DNA of 64,000 bases from assembly GCA_020641055.1 (NCBI GenBank), contig CP067345.1:3837317-3901316 (forward strand), given 5' to 3'. The DNA comes from Clostridioides sp. ES-S-0010-02 (GTDB lineage: Bacteria; Bacillota; Clostridia; Peptostreptococcales; Peptostreptococcaceae). The notes beneath the pieces were generated by a model, which was not told the DNA's origin, did not search any database, and saw only the letters and a program-made list of their open reading frames with translations. Shown one piece after another: positions 1 through 9,470 of the stretch. The translations under genes were made by a program, and so were the position numbers. Every line of letters begins with the position of its first letter. The first letter of the stretch is position 1.

Positions 1-2663
1 AAGTTGTAAAAATATCTGGTAAACCTATTTTATTTTTACATGCTGGTATTATTGAAAATTTGATTGGTCGTACTTTAAATAGCTCAGAATATTCTATAAG
101 CAATTGTAATGAACTATTTAAATCAACTAAAAATGATTCAGAGGATATCTTCTCAACATTACTTGGATATGATTCTAGCCTTAAATTAGCTATAGAAAAA
201 GCTAAATCTGCCATACTTTACCCTCCAAAAGGTCTTAATACATTACTTATAGGGCCTACTGGTGTTGGAAAAAGTACATTTGCTGAAACAATGTACAAAT
301 ATGCTATAGAAAGCAAAGTCTTTTCTTCTGAAAGTAAATTTGTAGTATTTAATTGTGCTGAATACGCAGAAAATGCTAACTTACTTCTTAGTAATTTATT
401 TGGTTATGTTAAAGGTTCTTTTACTGGTGCTAACAAGGATAAATTTGGGATAGTTGCACAGGCTAATGGTGGTATATTGTTTTTAGACGAAATACACAGA
501 TTACCCCCAGAAGGTCAAGAGATGCTTTTTCTTTTGATGGATAAAGGTATATACAGACGATTAGGAGAATCTGATGTCGTACACAGAGCTACAGTCTTTA
601 TTGTGTGTGCTACAACAGAAGATATACAGTCTTCCTTACTTGGAACTTTTCTAAGAAGAATTCCTGTTACAATTAACCTACCTGCTTTACAGGATAGGTC
701 TTTAAAAGAAAGATTATCTCTCATTAAGTATTTCTTCATTATAGAATCTAAATATACTAATGCAACTATAAGAGTTCATAAAGATGTAATTAAATCATTA
801 CTACTTTATGACTGTTTTGGTAATATAGGTCAACTTAAGTCTGATATACAACTTATGAGTGCAAGAGCATTTTTAAATTATAAGACTGAATTAAAAGATA
901 ACATAGAAATAGACTTGTCTCTTGTTCCTGACTATATTTACACTGGTCTTTTAAAGTTGAATGAAAATCGCAGTAATTTAAACAAATTATCAGAACTTGA
1001 TTATATGCTTTTTTATGAATTCAATGGTAACAACTTAGAAGTTGAGTATACAAAAGAACTATCTAAATACAATATAGATACATCAAACAATGGATTTAGA
1101 TACTCTACAGAGATTCCTTATCTAGAAAATGATATAAGGAGTATGTTTATAAATTATATGGAGAAATACTCTACAAAATTACTTTCAGTATCATCAGTGA
1201 CTCATTCTGATTATACAAGTAATGAGATTTTTAAAGTAATCAACCCAAAGATTTACTATGCTGTTGAACACTCTTTAAAAGAAGCTGAAAAAATATCTAG
1301 AAATAAATATACAAAACAGACTTATGTTGCTCTTTCAATGCATATAAGTGCTCTAATAGAAAATATAAACCAGGATACATATAATCCTAAGTACAATCTA
1401 TATAATGATAAAATTTTCTTAGAGAAAGATTTAAATATAGCTAAAATAGTTTTAAGTATAATTGAAAATGACCTACAGATATCTTTACCCAAAGATGAAG
1501 TAAAATTTATATCTATGTTTCTAAATAGTACATACCTTGAGCCTAATAATCACGCTGAAAGTATTGGAGTTATAATACTTGCTCATGGAAATTCAACAGC
1601 TAGCAGTATGTGTGATGTAGCCAATTCACTACTTGGTACAAACCATTGTAATGCAATTGACATGCCTTTGGATGTGAAAGTAAGTACTATACTTGACAAA
1701 GCTATAGAATTGGTAAAAGAATGTGATAAAGGTAAGGGAGTACTCCTTTTAACAGATATGGGTTCTCTTATAGCTTTTGGAGAACTTATTTCAGAAAAGA
1801 CAAAGATTAAAACACGCTCTATTGAAATGGTGTCTACTCCAATAGTTTTGGAAGCAGTAAGAAAAAGTACTCTACCAGAAATGACCTTAGATGAGTTAGC
1901 TAACTCTTTAAGCTCTTTAAATCCATATATTGGACGAGCTGCAATTGACTCATCAGAAATAGATTACCCTGAAAAATCAAGAGATTATGTTATAATAACT
2001 ACTTGTATAACAGGTTATGGTTCAGCTATGAAAGTTGCAGACTTTATAAATTCTTCACTTAAAAATATTAATAAATACAATATTAACTTAGTTCCTCATA
2101 ATATAGAGAGTTTTAAAATGTATAGGAATAAATTTAGTAATACTAAAATTTTAGCAGTTGTTGGTAGTGTAGACTTTAATGTTGCTAACACTCCATTTAT
2201 ACACATAGAAGAACTTCTAAATGGATATGGGCTTGATATGTTAAACAAGATAATAGAAGGTACATTCAATGCCAACATTATCACTAATATAAAGGAAACA
2301 AATCTATCATATAACAGCTTAATAATAAACTTTATGTCTCAGAACTTAGAATTATTGGACTCAGTTAAATTATTCAACTATGTTAATTCATCATTATTTT
2401 CAATAATAGAGTTAATAGACGAAGACCTTAAGAGTAAATTTAAACTTGGATATATATTACACTGCTCTTTTATGATAGAAAGATGTTTTAAAAATACAAC
2501 TTTTCCATATAATAACATTACTGATTTAATTGGTAAAAATTATAAATTATATGAATTAATACGAGAAGCTTTTAAAACAACTGAAGCTTACTTTAATATT
2601 TCGATACCAGATGAGGAAATTGCTTATATAATAGATATGATTAATGAATATCTAAATAAATAA
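1..2663 (+). CDS. levR: LevR-type sigma-54-dependent activator with PTS regulation domains, 5' partial
   Basis: The frame is open to the left edge, so the start lies outside the window; a TTG at 60 is only an internal codon. Visible order: AAA+ sigma-54 interaction domain with Walker A GPTGVGKST (nt about 250-280), the sigma-54 contact loop GSFTGA (nt 414-431, a variant of GAFTGA) and Walker B GGILFLDE; then a PRD; then an EIIA-mannose-like domain with LAHGN, whose histidine is at nt 1584-1586; then a C-terminal PRD. In this family PTS phosphorylation of the PRD and EIIA histidines tunes activation of a mannose-class PTS operon. The PTS operon at 6.8-10.5 kb has a sigma-54 promoter and is a plausible target, but a gene upstream of the window could equally be the partner. 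Confidence 0.9.
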   Translation, partial: VVKISGKPILFLHAGIIENLIGRTLNSSEYSISNCNELFKSTKNDSEDIFSTLLGYDSSLKLAIEKAKSAILYPPKGLNTLLIGPTGVGKSTFAETMYKYAIESKVFSSESKFVVFNCAEYAENANLLLSNLFGYVKGSFTGANKDKFGIVAQANGGILFLDEIHRLPPEGQEMLFLLMDKGIYRRLGESDVVHRATVFIVCATTEDIQSSLLGTFLRRIPVTINLPALQDRSLKERLSLIKYFFIIESKYTNATIRVHKDVIKSLLLYDCFGNIGQLKSDIQLMSARAFLNYKTELKDNIEIDLSLVPDYIYTGLLKLNENRSNLNKLSELDYMLFYEFNGNNLEVEYTKELSKYNIDTSNNGFRYSTEIPYLENDIRSMFINYMEKYSTKLLSVSSVTHSDYTSNEIFKVINPKIYYAVEHSLKEAEKISRNKYTKQTYVALSMHISALIENINQDTYNPKYNLYNDKIFLEKDLNIAKIVLSIIENDLQISLPKDEVKFISMFLNSTYLEPNNHAESIGVIILAHGNSTASSMCDVANSLLGTNHCNAIDMPLDVKVSTILDKAIELVKECDKGKGVLLLTDMGSLIAFGELISEKTKIKTRSIEMVSTPIVLEAVRKSTLPEMTLDELANSLSSLNPYIGRAAIDSSEIDYPEKSRDYVIITTCITGYGSAMKVADFINSSLKNINKYNINLVPHNIESFKMYRNKFSNTKILAVVGSVDFNVANTPFIHIEELLNGYGLDMLNKIIEGTFNANIITNIKETNLSYNSLIINFMSQNLELLDSVKLFNYVNSSLFSIIELIDEDLKSKFKLGYILHCSFMIERCFKNTTFPYNNITDLIGKNYKLYELIREAFKTTEAYFNISIPDEEIAYIIDMINEYLNK

Positions 2664-2719
2664 AACTGATAGTTCCTATCTTGCGCACATAATTAGTATA
2701 TGAAATGGAGGATGAAATT

Positions 2720-3949
2720 TTGAAAAGAAAAATAAAACACTTAGCAATACTTGCATTAATTTTTACATTTATAACACCTGGATTCTCATTTGCAGATAAT
2801 CCACCAGTCCCAAATTCGTCAAGGGCGGCATTGCTTATAGACCAAGATACTAGAAGAATATTATTTGAAAAAAATAGCGACGAAAAAATGCCTCTAGCTA
2901 GCTTAAGTAAGATGATGACATTTTTACTTGCAATAGAGGCAGTAGATAAGAATCAAGTTAAAGAAACTGATATAGTAAAAATAGACAAGTCTACAGCTTC
3001 TGTTGGAGGTTCTACTTGTAAGCTTAAAGATGGAGATGAAATACCTCTAGGAGAGCTTATGCAGGGTCTTATGCTTGTTTCTGGAAATGATGCAGCTATG
3101 GCCATAGCAAAATACATTGGTAAAGATGAAAAGAGTTTTGTAGATATGATGAATAAGAAAGCTGAAGAAATAGGAATGCATGATACGTATTATTTTAATC
3201 CAAATGGTCTTCCTAGATATACTGACCCAGAACGTAAAGAGCCTCCTATAGAAAACATATCAACAGCTCATGATATAGTTACTCTTGGAAAGTATATGTA
3301 TGACCATTATGAAAGTCAGGTTACTAGAATAACTACTATGCAAGTTTATAATGATACTAAAAAGGATTTTACACACTACAATACAAATCCTCTACTTGTT
3401 TCAGTTCCTGGTGTAGATGGAATAAAGACAGGTTATACAGATAATGCTGGATATTGTTTTGCATTTTCTATGATGGTTCCTAAAGATGCTAAAAATGAAA
3501 GAAATCATAGATTAATAGGTGTTGTGCTTGGTGATGGTAATAAGAAGAGTAGAATTTCTTCTTCTGCTAGTTTATTGAAATATGGTAAAGATAATTTCCA
3601 TTCTAAGAAGATAGCTCATAAAGGAGATACTATAGAAACTCCTTGTGTTGATGGTATTGATGATTTTAAGATAAAGGTTAAAGTGGATAAAGATTTATAT
3701 GGTGTTGTTTCAGATAATGAGAATATCAATCCTAAGATAGTGTTTAAGAGCATGAGCTATCCTATCAATAAGGGAGATATTGTTGGTGTTGCAAAGTATT
3801 ATAATGATTCTGGTAAGTTTGTTGGAAGTGTTAATGTGAAAAGTGAAAGCAATATAGGGTGTATCCCTTTGAAGGACAAGATTAAGATTAAGGTTGCTAA
3901 GATAAATAGAGAGCTTGAAGGTAAAAATTCTGTTTGTTTTAAGGCTTAG
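2720..3949 (+). CDS. dacF: D-alanyl-D-alanine carboxypeptidase (penicillin-binding protein, DacF/PBP5 type)
   Basis: Trims the terminal D-Ala from peptidoglycan pentapeptides outside the membrane. All three active-site motifs of the S11 family are present: S61-L-S-K64, S121-G-N and K236-T-G. An N-terminal signal peptide (KRKIKH followed by a hydrophobic stretch ending near FSFA-DN) exports it. A beta-rich C-terminal domain follows the catalytic domain. Start choice: an in-frame ATG exists at 2705, but GGAGG at 2707-2711 overlaps it and sits 8 nt before TTG 2720, which also puts the signal peptide at the very N-terminus, so TTG 2720 is preferred. The 3' flank is homologous to that of the PBP2a-like gene at 29.3 kb. 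The symbol is by family, not by proven orthology. Confidence 0.9.
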   Translation: MKRKIKHLAILALIFTFITPGFSFADNPPVPNSSRAALLIDQDTRRILFEKNSDEKMPLASLSKMMTFLLAIEAVDKNQVKETDIVKIDKSTASVGGSTCKLKDGDEIPLGELMQGLMLVSGNDAAMAIAKYIGKDEKSFVDMMNKKAEEIGMHDTYYFNPNGLPRYTDPERKEPPIENISTAHDIVTLGKYMYDHYESQVTRITTMQVYNDTKKDFTHYNTNPLLVSVPGVDGIKTGYTDNAGYCFAFSMMVPKDAKNERNHRLIGVVLGDGNKKSRISSSASLLKYGKDNFHSKKIAHKGDTIETPCVDGIDDFKIKVKVDKDLYGVVSDNENINPKIVFKSMSYPINKGDIVGVAKYYNDSGKFVGSVNVKSESNIGCIPLKDKIKIKVAKINRELEGKNSVCFKA

Positions 3950-3988
3950 TGCTTAGATAAAAGTTAAGAGATTGAATGAAAGTTGAAA

Positions 3989-4016
3989 GAGCTCCACTGT
4001 ATGGTGGGGTTTTTTG
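3989..4016 (+). terminator. Rho-independent terminator after the carboxypeptidase gene
   Basis: A short stem, CTCCAC pairing with GTGGGG around TGTATG, is followed by TTTTTTG, 40 nt after the stop codon. It has the same layout as the terminator of the PBP2a-like gene at 29241-29280. Confidence 0.75.
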
Positions 4017-4028
4017 TTGTTGTGTTTT

Positions 4029-4215
4029 TACAAAAAAATTAAAATAGTGGCAACAATTGAGGATGTGAGGGAGAGTTGCCACTATCTATATAGGGTATTA
4101 TATTATGTTTTTAAGCTAGTTTTTACTATCTTCTATGTTTATATAATAACTCTTGTGTGTGAATTTAATAGAGAATTCATGTGAATATTATGTGAAGTTT
4201 TATTTTTATCAAGAT
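4029..4215 (+). repeat. Inverted-repeat element, copy A (mate at 29045-29239)
   Basis: From about 4040 to 4157 this sequence matches the reverse complement of 29113-29239 with about two substitutions and a one-base indel before it starts to diverge; weaker but clear similarity continues to about 4215. The core opens with a perfect 11-bp inverted repeat, ATAGTGGCAAC (4044-4054) and GTTGCCACTAT (4075-4085), with a 20-nt spacer. No open reading frame or T-run explains it. It lies just beyond the terminator of a penicillin-binding protein gene, as does its mate. Function is unknown. Confidence 0.85.
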
Positions 4216-4318
4216 AATATTTAGAATATAATTTAAACCTGTAATCATATTTCAAACAACAACTTTATCCATCAGGGAAATAAATTAATTCAATGTATTC
4301 TTATAAAATAATACACAA

Positions 4319-5704
4319 CTATATAAAGATAATATAAAATTCTATCTTTCCATCACAAATTTCAACCTTATATCTAAAATTATTTTCTTCAAGTATAGTC
4401 TTAACTATTGTAAGACCAAGACCAGTACCTGAAAGTTCTTTACTTCTTGACTTCTCTAAGACATAAAAAGGCTTCCATATATCATCAATATCATCTTCTC
4501 TATCATAATCTATTCCATTTTTTATAGATAAAATAATCTTATCCTTATCTCTAAAAAGATTAATCTCTATCTCATTATCACTAGTATACTTTATTGCATT
4601 ACTAATCAAATTATTAAGTACCATGTCTATACTATCTTTATCAGAATTTATTATAAGATTTTTATCTTCTATATCGCATTTAACACTTATATTATCCTTA
4701 GATATCAATAATTCATAATTTTTTAAATTCTTAAGCAGTCTTTCCTTTAAATCTACTTCACACAAACTAACTTCTTTTTTCTCATATTTAGCCCAATATA
4801 AAAGAGTATTTATTGTATTAGACATATTTTCTGCCTGTTCAATTATTGTATCTGTATAAGTACCATCATCCAAACCATCTTTCATACCTATAGCATATGC
4901 TTTTATAAGTGCTATTGGAGTTTTCATTTCATGAGATGCATCAGATATAAAAGATTTTAAATTTTCATTTCTTTTATTTAATTCATTGTGTGCCTTTTCA
5001 AGCTTCACACTCATTATATTTATGCTATAAGCTAACTCCTCTATTTCATCATTCGTTTTTATAGCCTCAGTTCTAAAATTTAACTCAGATATATCCTTCG
5101 ATAAAAGCTTTAACTTTTCCATAGGTCTTATAATTCTGTTTGACAGTATAAATGTAAGTATAGTTATTATAATTACTGAAAATATCCCCATTATTATATT
5201 AAATCTATTTACTATACCAATTGTTTCTTCTGAATGTTCTATTGGTATAGATATAGCAAATAAATAATTATCCTTTTTCATAAACTTTACTAGTAGACTA
5301 TATTTGGTTTTTCCCTGATTATATATTTTATTAATACTTTTATTGTCAATATCTTTTAAAACACTTCCTTCAATCCAAAATTTATTTAAGCTCAAACCTT
5401 TATTCCAAAAAGCGTCTAGCAAATCTTGATTTATTTTATCCATACTATTTTTATTTTTGTAATTTTTATCTAATGTTACATATACAATGGCTGTATTACT
5501 TTTTTCTTCAATTAATTCAATATTTGACTTTAATTTATTCATATCCTTATGTTTTATTTCATTTTCAATGTTGTTCAATACATTTCTTTTTTCATGTAAA
5601 TAATACCTATGAATAAACATACTATTTATAGCTATAGATATTATATAAACAACTACAACTACTATTGATATACTTATAGATAGCTTCTTATTTAGTTTAG
5701 TCAT
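4319..5704 (-). CDS. Sensor histidine kinase, two membrane segments with HAMP
   Basis: Membrane kinase of a two-component pair. Order: TM1 (about residues 9-30), an extracellular sensor segment of about 135 residues, TM2 (about 170-192), HAMP (PMEKLKLLSKDISELNFR), HisKA with the phosphorylated histidine in SHEMKTPIALIKA, and a HATPase_c domain with N-box NNLISNAIKY and GTGLGLTIVK. Its ATG at 5704 overlaps the regulator stop by 8 nt, so the two are translationally coupled; GGAGG lies 7 nt upstream, favouring ATG 5704 over the adjacent TTG. The signal is not evident from the sequence. Confidence 0.9.
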   Translation of the reverse strand: MTKLNKKLSISISIVVVVVYIISIAINSMFIHRYYLHEKRNVLNNIENEIKHKDMNKLKSNIELIEEKSNTAIVYVTLDKNYKNKNSMDKINQDLLDAFWNKGLSLNKFWIEGSVLKDIDNKSINKIYNQGKTKYSLLVKFMKKDNYLFAISIPIEHSEETIGIVNRFNIIMGIFSVIIITILTFILSNRIIRPMEKLKLLSKDISELNFRTEAIKTNDEIEELAYSINIMSVKLEKAHNELNKRNENLKSFISDASHEMKTPIALIKAYAIGMKDGLDDGTYTDTIIEQAENMSNTINTLLYWAKYEKKEVSLCEVDLKERLLKNLKNYELLISKDNISVKCDIEDKNLIINSDKDSIDMVLNNLISNAIKYTSDNEIEINLFRDKDKIILSIKNGIDYDREDDIDDIWKPFYVLEKSRSKELSGTGLGLTIVKTILEENNFRYKVEICDGKIEFYIIFI

Positions 5705-6344
5705 CAAAATCCTCCAGACTATACCCTAATCCTCTGTAAGTTTTTATTATATCTTCTCCTACTTTTGTTCTCAGTCTTCTTATATGAGTATCTACTGTTC
5801 TAAAATCTCCATCATAATCCAATCCCCAGACTAAATCTAAAAGTCTTTCCCTAGATAAAACTATTCCTTTATTATTTACTAAGCAATGTATTAATTCCAA
5901 TTCTTTTTTAGTCAATAGTAGTTCATCATTACCTTTAAAAACTTTATTTGACTCAAAATCTATTTTTAAATCTCTTATATTAATTGTATCTTTATAATTT
6001 ACCAATTTCTTAGCCCTTATTATTAAGACTCTAGGGTCAAATGGCTTTTTAACATATTCATCTGCACCTATATTGAGTGCCTCGATTTCATCTTCGCTTT
6101 GACTTTTAGCTGTCAACATAAGTACCTTTGTGTTACTATTTTCCTTTATCTCTTTACAAACCTCTATTCCATCAATTACTGGCATCATCCAATCCAGTAT
6201 TGCTAAATCTATTTTATTTTCATAAAAAACATCTAAAGCCTCTTCCCCATTTTTTGCAGTAAATACATTGAAGCCTTCTTTTTTAAAATAAGCACAAAGT
6301 ATCTTAATCATACTCACTTCATCATCAGCAATTAATACATTCAT
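5697..6344 (-). CDS. OmpR-family response regulator
   Basis: First gene of the pair. Receiver domain with acidic pocket D7-D8, phospho-acceptor D51 in AILDWMMP, and the conserved lysine in YVKKPFD. The C-terminal winged-helix DNA-binding domain ends in RTVDTHIRRLRTKVGEDIIKTYRGLGYSL, quoted here only as a family landmark between residues 178 and 210. The 215-residue length is typical. It probably regulates its own operon; no ABC or resistance gene is attached, so the target is not evident. Confidence 0.9.
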   Translation of the reverse strand: MNVLIADDEVSMIKILCAYFKKEGFNVFTAKNGEEALDVFYENKIDLAILDWMMPVIDGIEVCKEIKENSNTKVLMLTAKSQSEDEIEALNIGADEYVKKPFDPRVLIIRAKKLVNYKDTINIRDLKIDFESNKVFKGNDELLLTKKELELIHCLVNNKGIVLSRERLLDLVWGLDYDGDFRTVDTHIRRLRTKVGEDIIKTYRGLGYSLEDFDD

Positions 6345-6831
6345 ATATTCACATCCCTAAATTTATTATATTTCATATTATATCCATTGTTTCAATTATA
6401 TAAAATATATGTTACAAGAAGTTTACAATTATTACTAAATACCAATATAAAATAGAGTACAGATAAGCTTTAATACTAAATCTATAAATTTAAACACATA
6501 GTTAACTCTGCAAAATTTTTAAATATAATTGTTACTCTCTAAATATTAATATAAAGCAGAAACCTACAAAATAACTCTTCTATATAAAATTAATATTTTT
6601 ATCCAATCCCATAAGATTTTATACATAAATAAAAAAGTATCTCACCTATGATTTAAAAATCATTTTGAGATACCTTTTACAAAATTATATATTCTACACT
6701 ACTTATCTAAGCTTAAAACTTAAAGCTTAAATCTTAATCTATTAATAATCTAATTTACCCTAATTGCTATTGTATTTTATAGATATAGCCAATTTATCTA
6801 AAATCCTCATCAATACATCATATGCATTTAT
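6345..6831. other. Intergenic region, 487 bp
   Basis: AT-rich spacer between the start of the regulator and the end of the EIID gene. It holds the promoter region of the two-component pair at its left end and a hairpin terminator at 6631-6678. No further ORF, RNA or repeat is seen. Confidence 0.5.
6631..6678. terminator. Bidirectional hairpin terminator
   Basis: GTATCTCacctATGATT pairs with AATCATtttGAGATAC, flanked by A-runs on the left and T-runs on the right. It probably ends the PTS operon on the minus strand, about 150 bp beyond the last gene. Confidence 0.7.
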
Positions 6832-7671
6832 TTAAAATAATCCTAATATACCTGTAATAGCACCTACCACTATCAATATACCCATTATTTTTATTGGAGA
6901 AAGACCTTTCTTTAAAGCAAAGAGTACCAATAAAGTAAGTACCAAAGGAATTAACCCTGGAAATATCTTATCAAGTAAATCTGTCTGAAGACTAAATTTA
7001 AAATCTCCACTAGTATAACTTATTGGTGTAGATAAATTAATAAATCTACCTACTAGTCCGCCCATAACTAAAGTCCCTAGTATAGAAGCACCTTCTATAA
7101 CTTTATTTACTATTCCACCCTGAAGTATACTTTCAACAGCTTTTTTACCATACTTGTATCCATTTGTCCACATTCCAAATGAAATTGAAGTCATTATTAT
7201 ATATTGAGCCAATACAAATAATATCGGTCCTGCAATTGATGCTCCTCCCTCAGTTAAACCAATACAAACAGCTAATACTATAGGTGTTATAACTCCTTGA
7301 GTTAAAGTATCTCCAATACCTGCCAATGGTCCCATTAAACCTGTCTTTATGGCATTCATACCATCACCACTTATTTCATCTGCACCATTAGCTTTTTCTT
7401 CTTCCATAGCTATTGTTATTCCATGTATAACACATCCACATATAGGCTCTGTATTAAAAAATGCCAAGTGAGTTTCTACTTCTTGCTTTAACTCTTCTTT
7501 ATCTGGATATAACTTTTTAAGTACTGGTAACATTGAATGTGAAAATGCTGTTGATTGTAATCTTTCATAATTGTAGTTAGATTGTGCAAAGAAAAACCAT
7601 CTTAGCCATGACTTTATCACATCTTTTTTGCTTAACGTTTTCTTAGCTACTTCACTTTTTGTATCTGACAT
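6832..7671 (-). CDS. Mannose/fructose/sorbose-family PTS, IID component
   Basis: Membrane subunit of a group translocation system; with IIC it forms the sugar channel. The 279 residues, the N-terminal FFFAQSNYNYERLQS and HSMLPVLKKLYP segments, the central MGPLAGIGDTLTQG motif and several C-terminal hydrophobic helices are typical of EIID-Man. It is the last gene of a minus-strand operon (IIA-IIB-IIC-IID after the dehydrogenase), 24 nt after IIC, with its own AAAGGGG site. The sugar cannot be read from the sequence; the dehydrogenase partner suggests a hexose or polyol. Confidence 0.93.
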   Translation of the reverse strand: MSDTKSEVAKKTLSKKDVIKSWLRWFFFAQSNYNYERLQSTAFSHSMLPVLKKLYPDKEELKQEVETHLAFFNTEPICGCVIHGITIAMEEEKANGADEISGDGMNAIKTGLMGPLAGIGDTLTQGVITPIVLAVCIGLTEGGASIAGPILFVLAQYIIMTSISFGMWTNGYKYGKKAVESILQGGIVNKVIEGASILGTLVMGGLVGRFINLSTPISYTSGDFKFSLQTDLLDKIFPGLIPLVLTLLVLFALKKGLSPIKIMGILIVVGAITGILGLF

Positions 7672-7695
7672 AATTTTTTCCCCTTTCTTATATAT

Positions 7696-8454
7696 TTAAG
7701 ATGTCGCACCATCTTTTCCATATTTAATTGAAGTAATTGTAAGAGCAAGTATTACTCCAATAACAGATATTACTATTATATCTACTTTAAAATAAACAGC
7801 CATTAATATACCTAATATGAAAAATGGCATAGTAAACTTATTTCCAATTAATTTTAAGTTCATAGCAATTCCTAACGCTGGTAACATAGCTCCAATTACA
7901 TTGAATACATGTAACACATTATCATTCATTACTTCTAACATTCCATCTATTGCATTTGGCCCAAAATAAACAACTAATAATGCTGGTATAAAACTCATTA
8001 CAAACAATAGTATCTGAGGTGGAACTATATTTATAAATGCTACTTTATCTATATTTCCTTTTTGAACCTCTCTATCTGCCCAGTGTGCAAAAAAAGAATT
8101 GACTGTCATTTTACCTATCCAAAGTACAGTTGCAACAGTACCTAATGGAACAGCTATTGCCATTGCAGTACTTACATCCAAATTAGATGCTATAGCTAAA
8201 GCAGTCCCCACATATCCTGCAAAAGCTGGGTCTCCCATTTGAGCCCCTCCTGCTGATATGAATCCTAAATATATCATATTTATACCTGCACCTATAATTG
8301 CTCCTTGAACTGGGTCTCCTAGTATAATTCCTGTTACAAATCCAGCTAATAAAGGTCTATTCCATGTAAAAAATCCAACATAAGTTAGCCATGGACTCCA
8401 AGAAAGATAATAAAAAATTGCTATTAAAACTGCTTGAATTAGTGAAATTTGCAT
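7696..8454 (-). CDS. Mannose/fructose/sorbose-family PTS, IIC component
   Basis: A multi-pass membrane protein of 252 residues. The family-typical segments RPLLAGFVTGIILGDPVQG and GAQMGDPAFAGYVGTALA are present. It forms the translocation channel with IID. The start is supported by AAGGAGGAA 7 nt before the ATG, and the spacing to IIB (43 nt) and IID (24 nt) is operon-like. Confidence 0.93.
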   Translation of the reverse strand: MQISLIQAVLIAIFYYLSWSPWLTYVGFFTWNRPLLAGFVTGIILGDPVQGAIIGAGINMIYLGFISAGGAQMGDPAFAGYVGTALAIASNLDVSTAMAIAVPLGTVATVLWIGKMTVNSFFAHWADREVQKGNIDKVAFINIVPPQILLFVMSFIPALLVVYFGPNAIDGMLEVMNDNVLHVFNVIGAMLPALGIAMNLKLIGNKFTMPFFILGILMAVYFKVDIIVISVIGVILALTITSIKYGKDGATS

Positions 8455-8497
8455 GTTCTTCCTCCTTATTTAATTTTAAATATTTACAAAATAGGTC

Positions 8498-8971
8498 TTA
8501 CAACAATGTTCCTACATCAATTTTCTTTGCATCTGGAACTATTTGTATAAAACACTTAACATTCTTTGATATTAATTCCCTAAATATTTCTTTCTCTTCA
8601 TCTGATACTGATATATTCTTATAAAAACTTTTTCTTCCAAGACCAGCACCCATACCCCCAACATTTAATTCTTTTAAATCTACTCCATTATTTACTAGAC
8701 CTAAAACAGTTTTAGGATATTTAACTAATACTATTAAATTTTCATCTCCATCATATGATTTTAAAACTTCAGAACCTGATTCTATATCATGCACTTCAAC
8801 CTTAACAGTTGAAGGTGCTGCCATTTGTAATACTTGAACTATAAAAGGGTCTTTTACAACTAAATCATCTACTATTACTATCCTCTTTGCTGATGTAATC
8901 TTACACCAAGCAGTTATAACTTGCCCATGTATTAATCTATCATCAATTCTTGTTAATGCTATATTGCTCAT
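8498..8971 (-). CDS. Mannose/fructose/sorbose-family PTS, IIB component
   Basis: Cytoplasmic phosphocarrier of 157 residues. The family signature RIDDRLIHGQV includes the phosphorylated histidine H15, which receives phosphate from IIA and passes it to the sugar. The full fold length is present. GGAGG precedes the ATG. It is encoded separately from IIA, 28 nt downstream of it. Confidence 0.93.
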   Translation of the reverse strand: MSNIALTRIDDRLIHGQVITAWCKITSAKRIVIVDDLVVKDPFIVQVLQMAAPSTVKVEVHDIESGSEVLKSYDGDENLIVLVKYPKTVLGLVNNGVDLKELNVGGMGAGLGRKSFYKNISVSDEEKEIFRELISKNVKCFIQIVPDAKKIDVGTLL

Positions 8972-8999
8972 AATAATTCCTCCAAAATTTTAATTTATT

Positions 9000-9407
9000 T
9001 TATATATTTAAAGCTGCTTTTACATCTTTAATTCCTGAAACTCCAACTTCTTCACATAAATTTTTTAAATCTTTTAATTTCATAGTATCTCTGTTTAAAA
9101 ACAGCTCTAAAAGCATAGGCAAATTTACACCTGTTAAACATTCTAATTCACATTCCTTAGCAAATTTATTTATTATAACAGCAGATGTATTGAAAGGAGT
9201 TCCTCCATAAAAATCAAGTAATACTAAAATACCTTCATCTTTATATTTTTCAATTCCATTTTCTAATTTTCTACTAAACTCATCTATACTGTCACCATGG
9301 TTTAATCCTAAAGTTTCTACTTTTTCTTGTTTCCCTACTATTAATTCAGCACTTTCTAACATTGCTTTAGCCATATTCCCATGTGCAGCTATAATTATTC
9401 CTGCCAT
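9000..9407 (-). CDS. Mannose/fructose/sorbose-family PTS, IIA component
   Basis: Cytoplasmic phosphocarrier that accepts phosphate from HPr. MAGIIIAAHGN holds the active histidine H9, and LLDFYGGTPFNTSA is the usual second loop. An in-frame ATG at 9416 is only 1 nt from the GAGAGG site, whereas the ATG at 9407 is 10 nt away, so the protein probably starts MAGII and has 135 residues. It lies between the dehydrogenase gene and IIB in one operon. Confidence 0.92.
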   Translation of the reverse strand: MAGIIIAAHGNMAKAMLESAELIVGKQEKVETLGLNHGDSIDEFSRKLENGIEKYKDEGILVLLDFYGGTPFNTSAVIINKFAKECELECLTGVNLPMLLELFLNRDTMKLKDLKNLCEEVGVSGIKDVKAALNI

Positions 9408-9470
9408 ATGAATCATACCTCTCTTAACTTTTTTATATACATTATAAATTACTATCTTTATTGCTCTACC

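Noticed and set aside
4044-4085. The 11-bp inverted repeat as an ordinary terminator
   Set aside because: No T-run follows on either strand, a separate terminator lies upstream, and conservation runs 70 bp beyond the stem.
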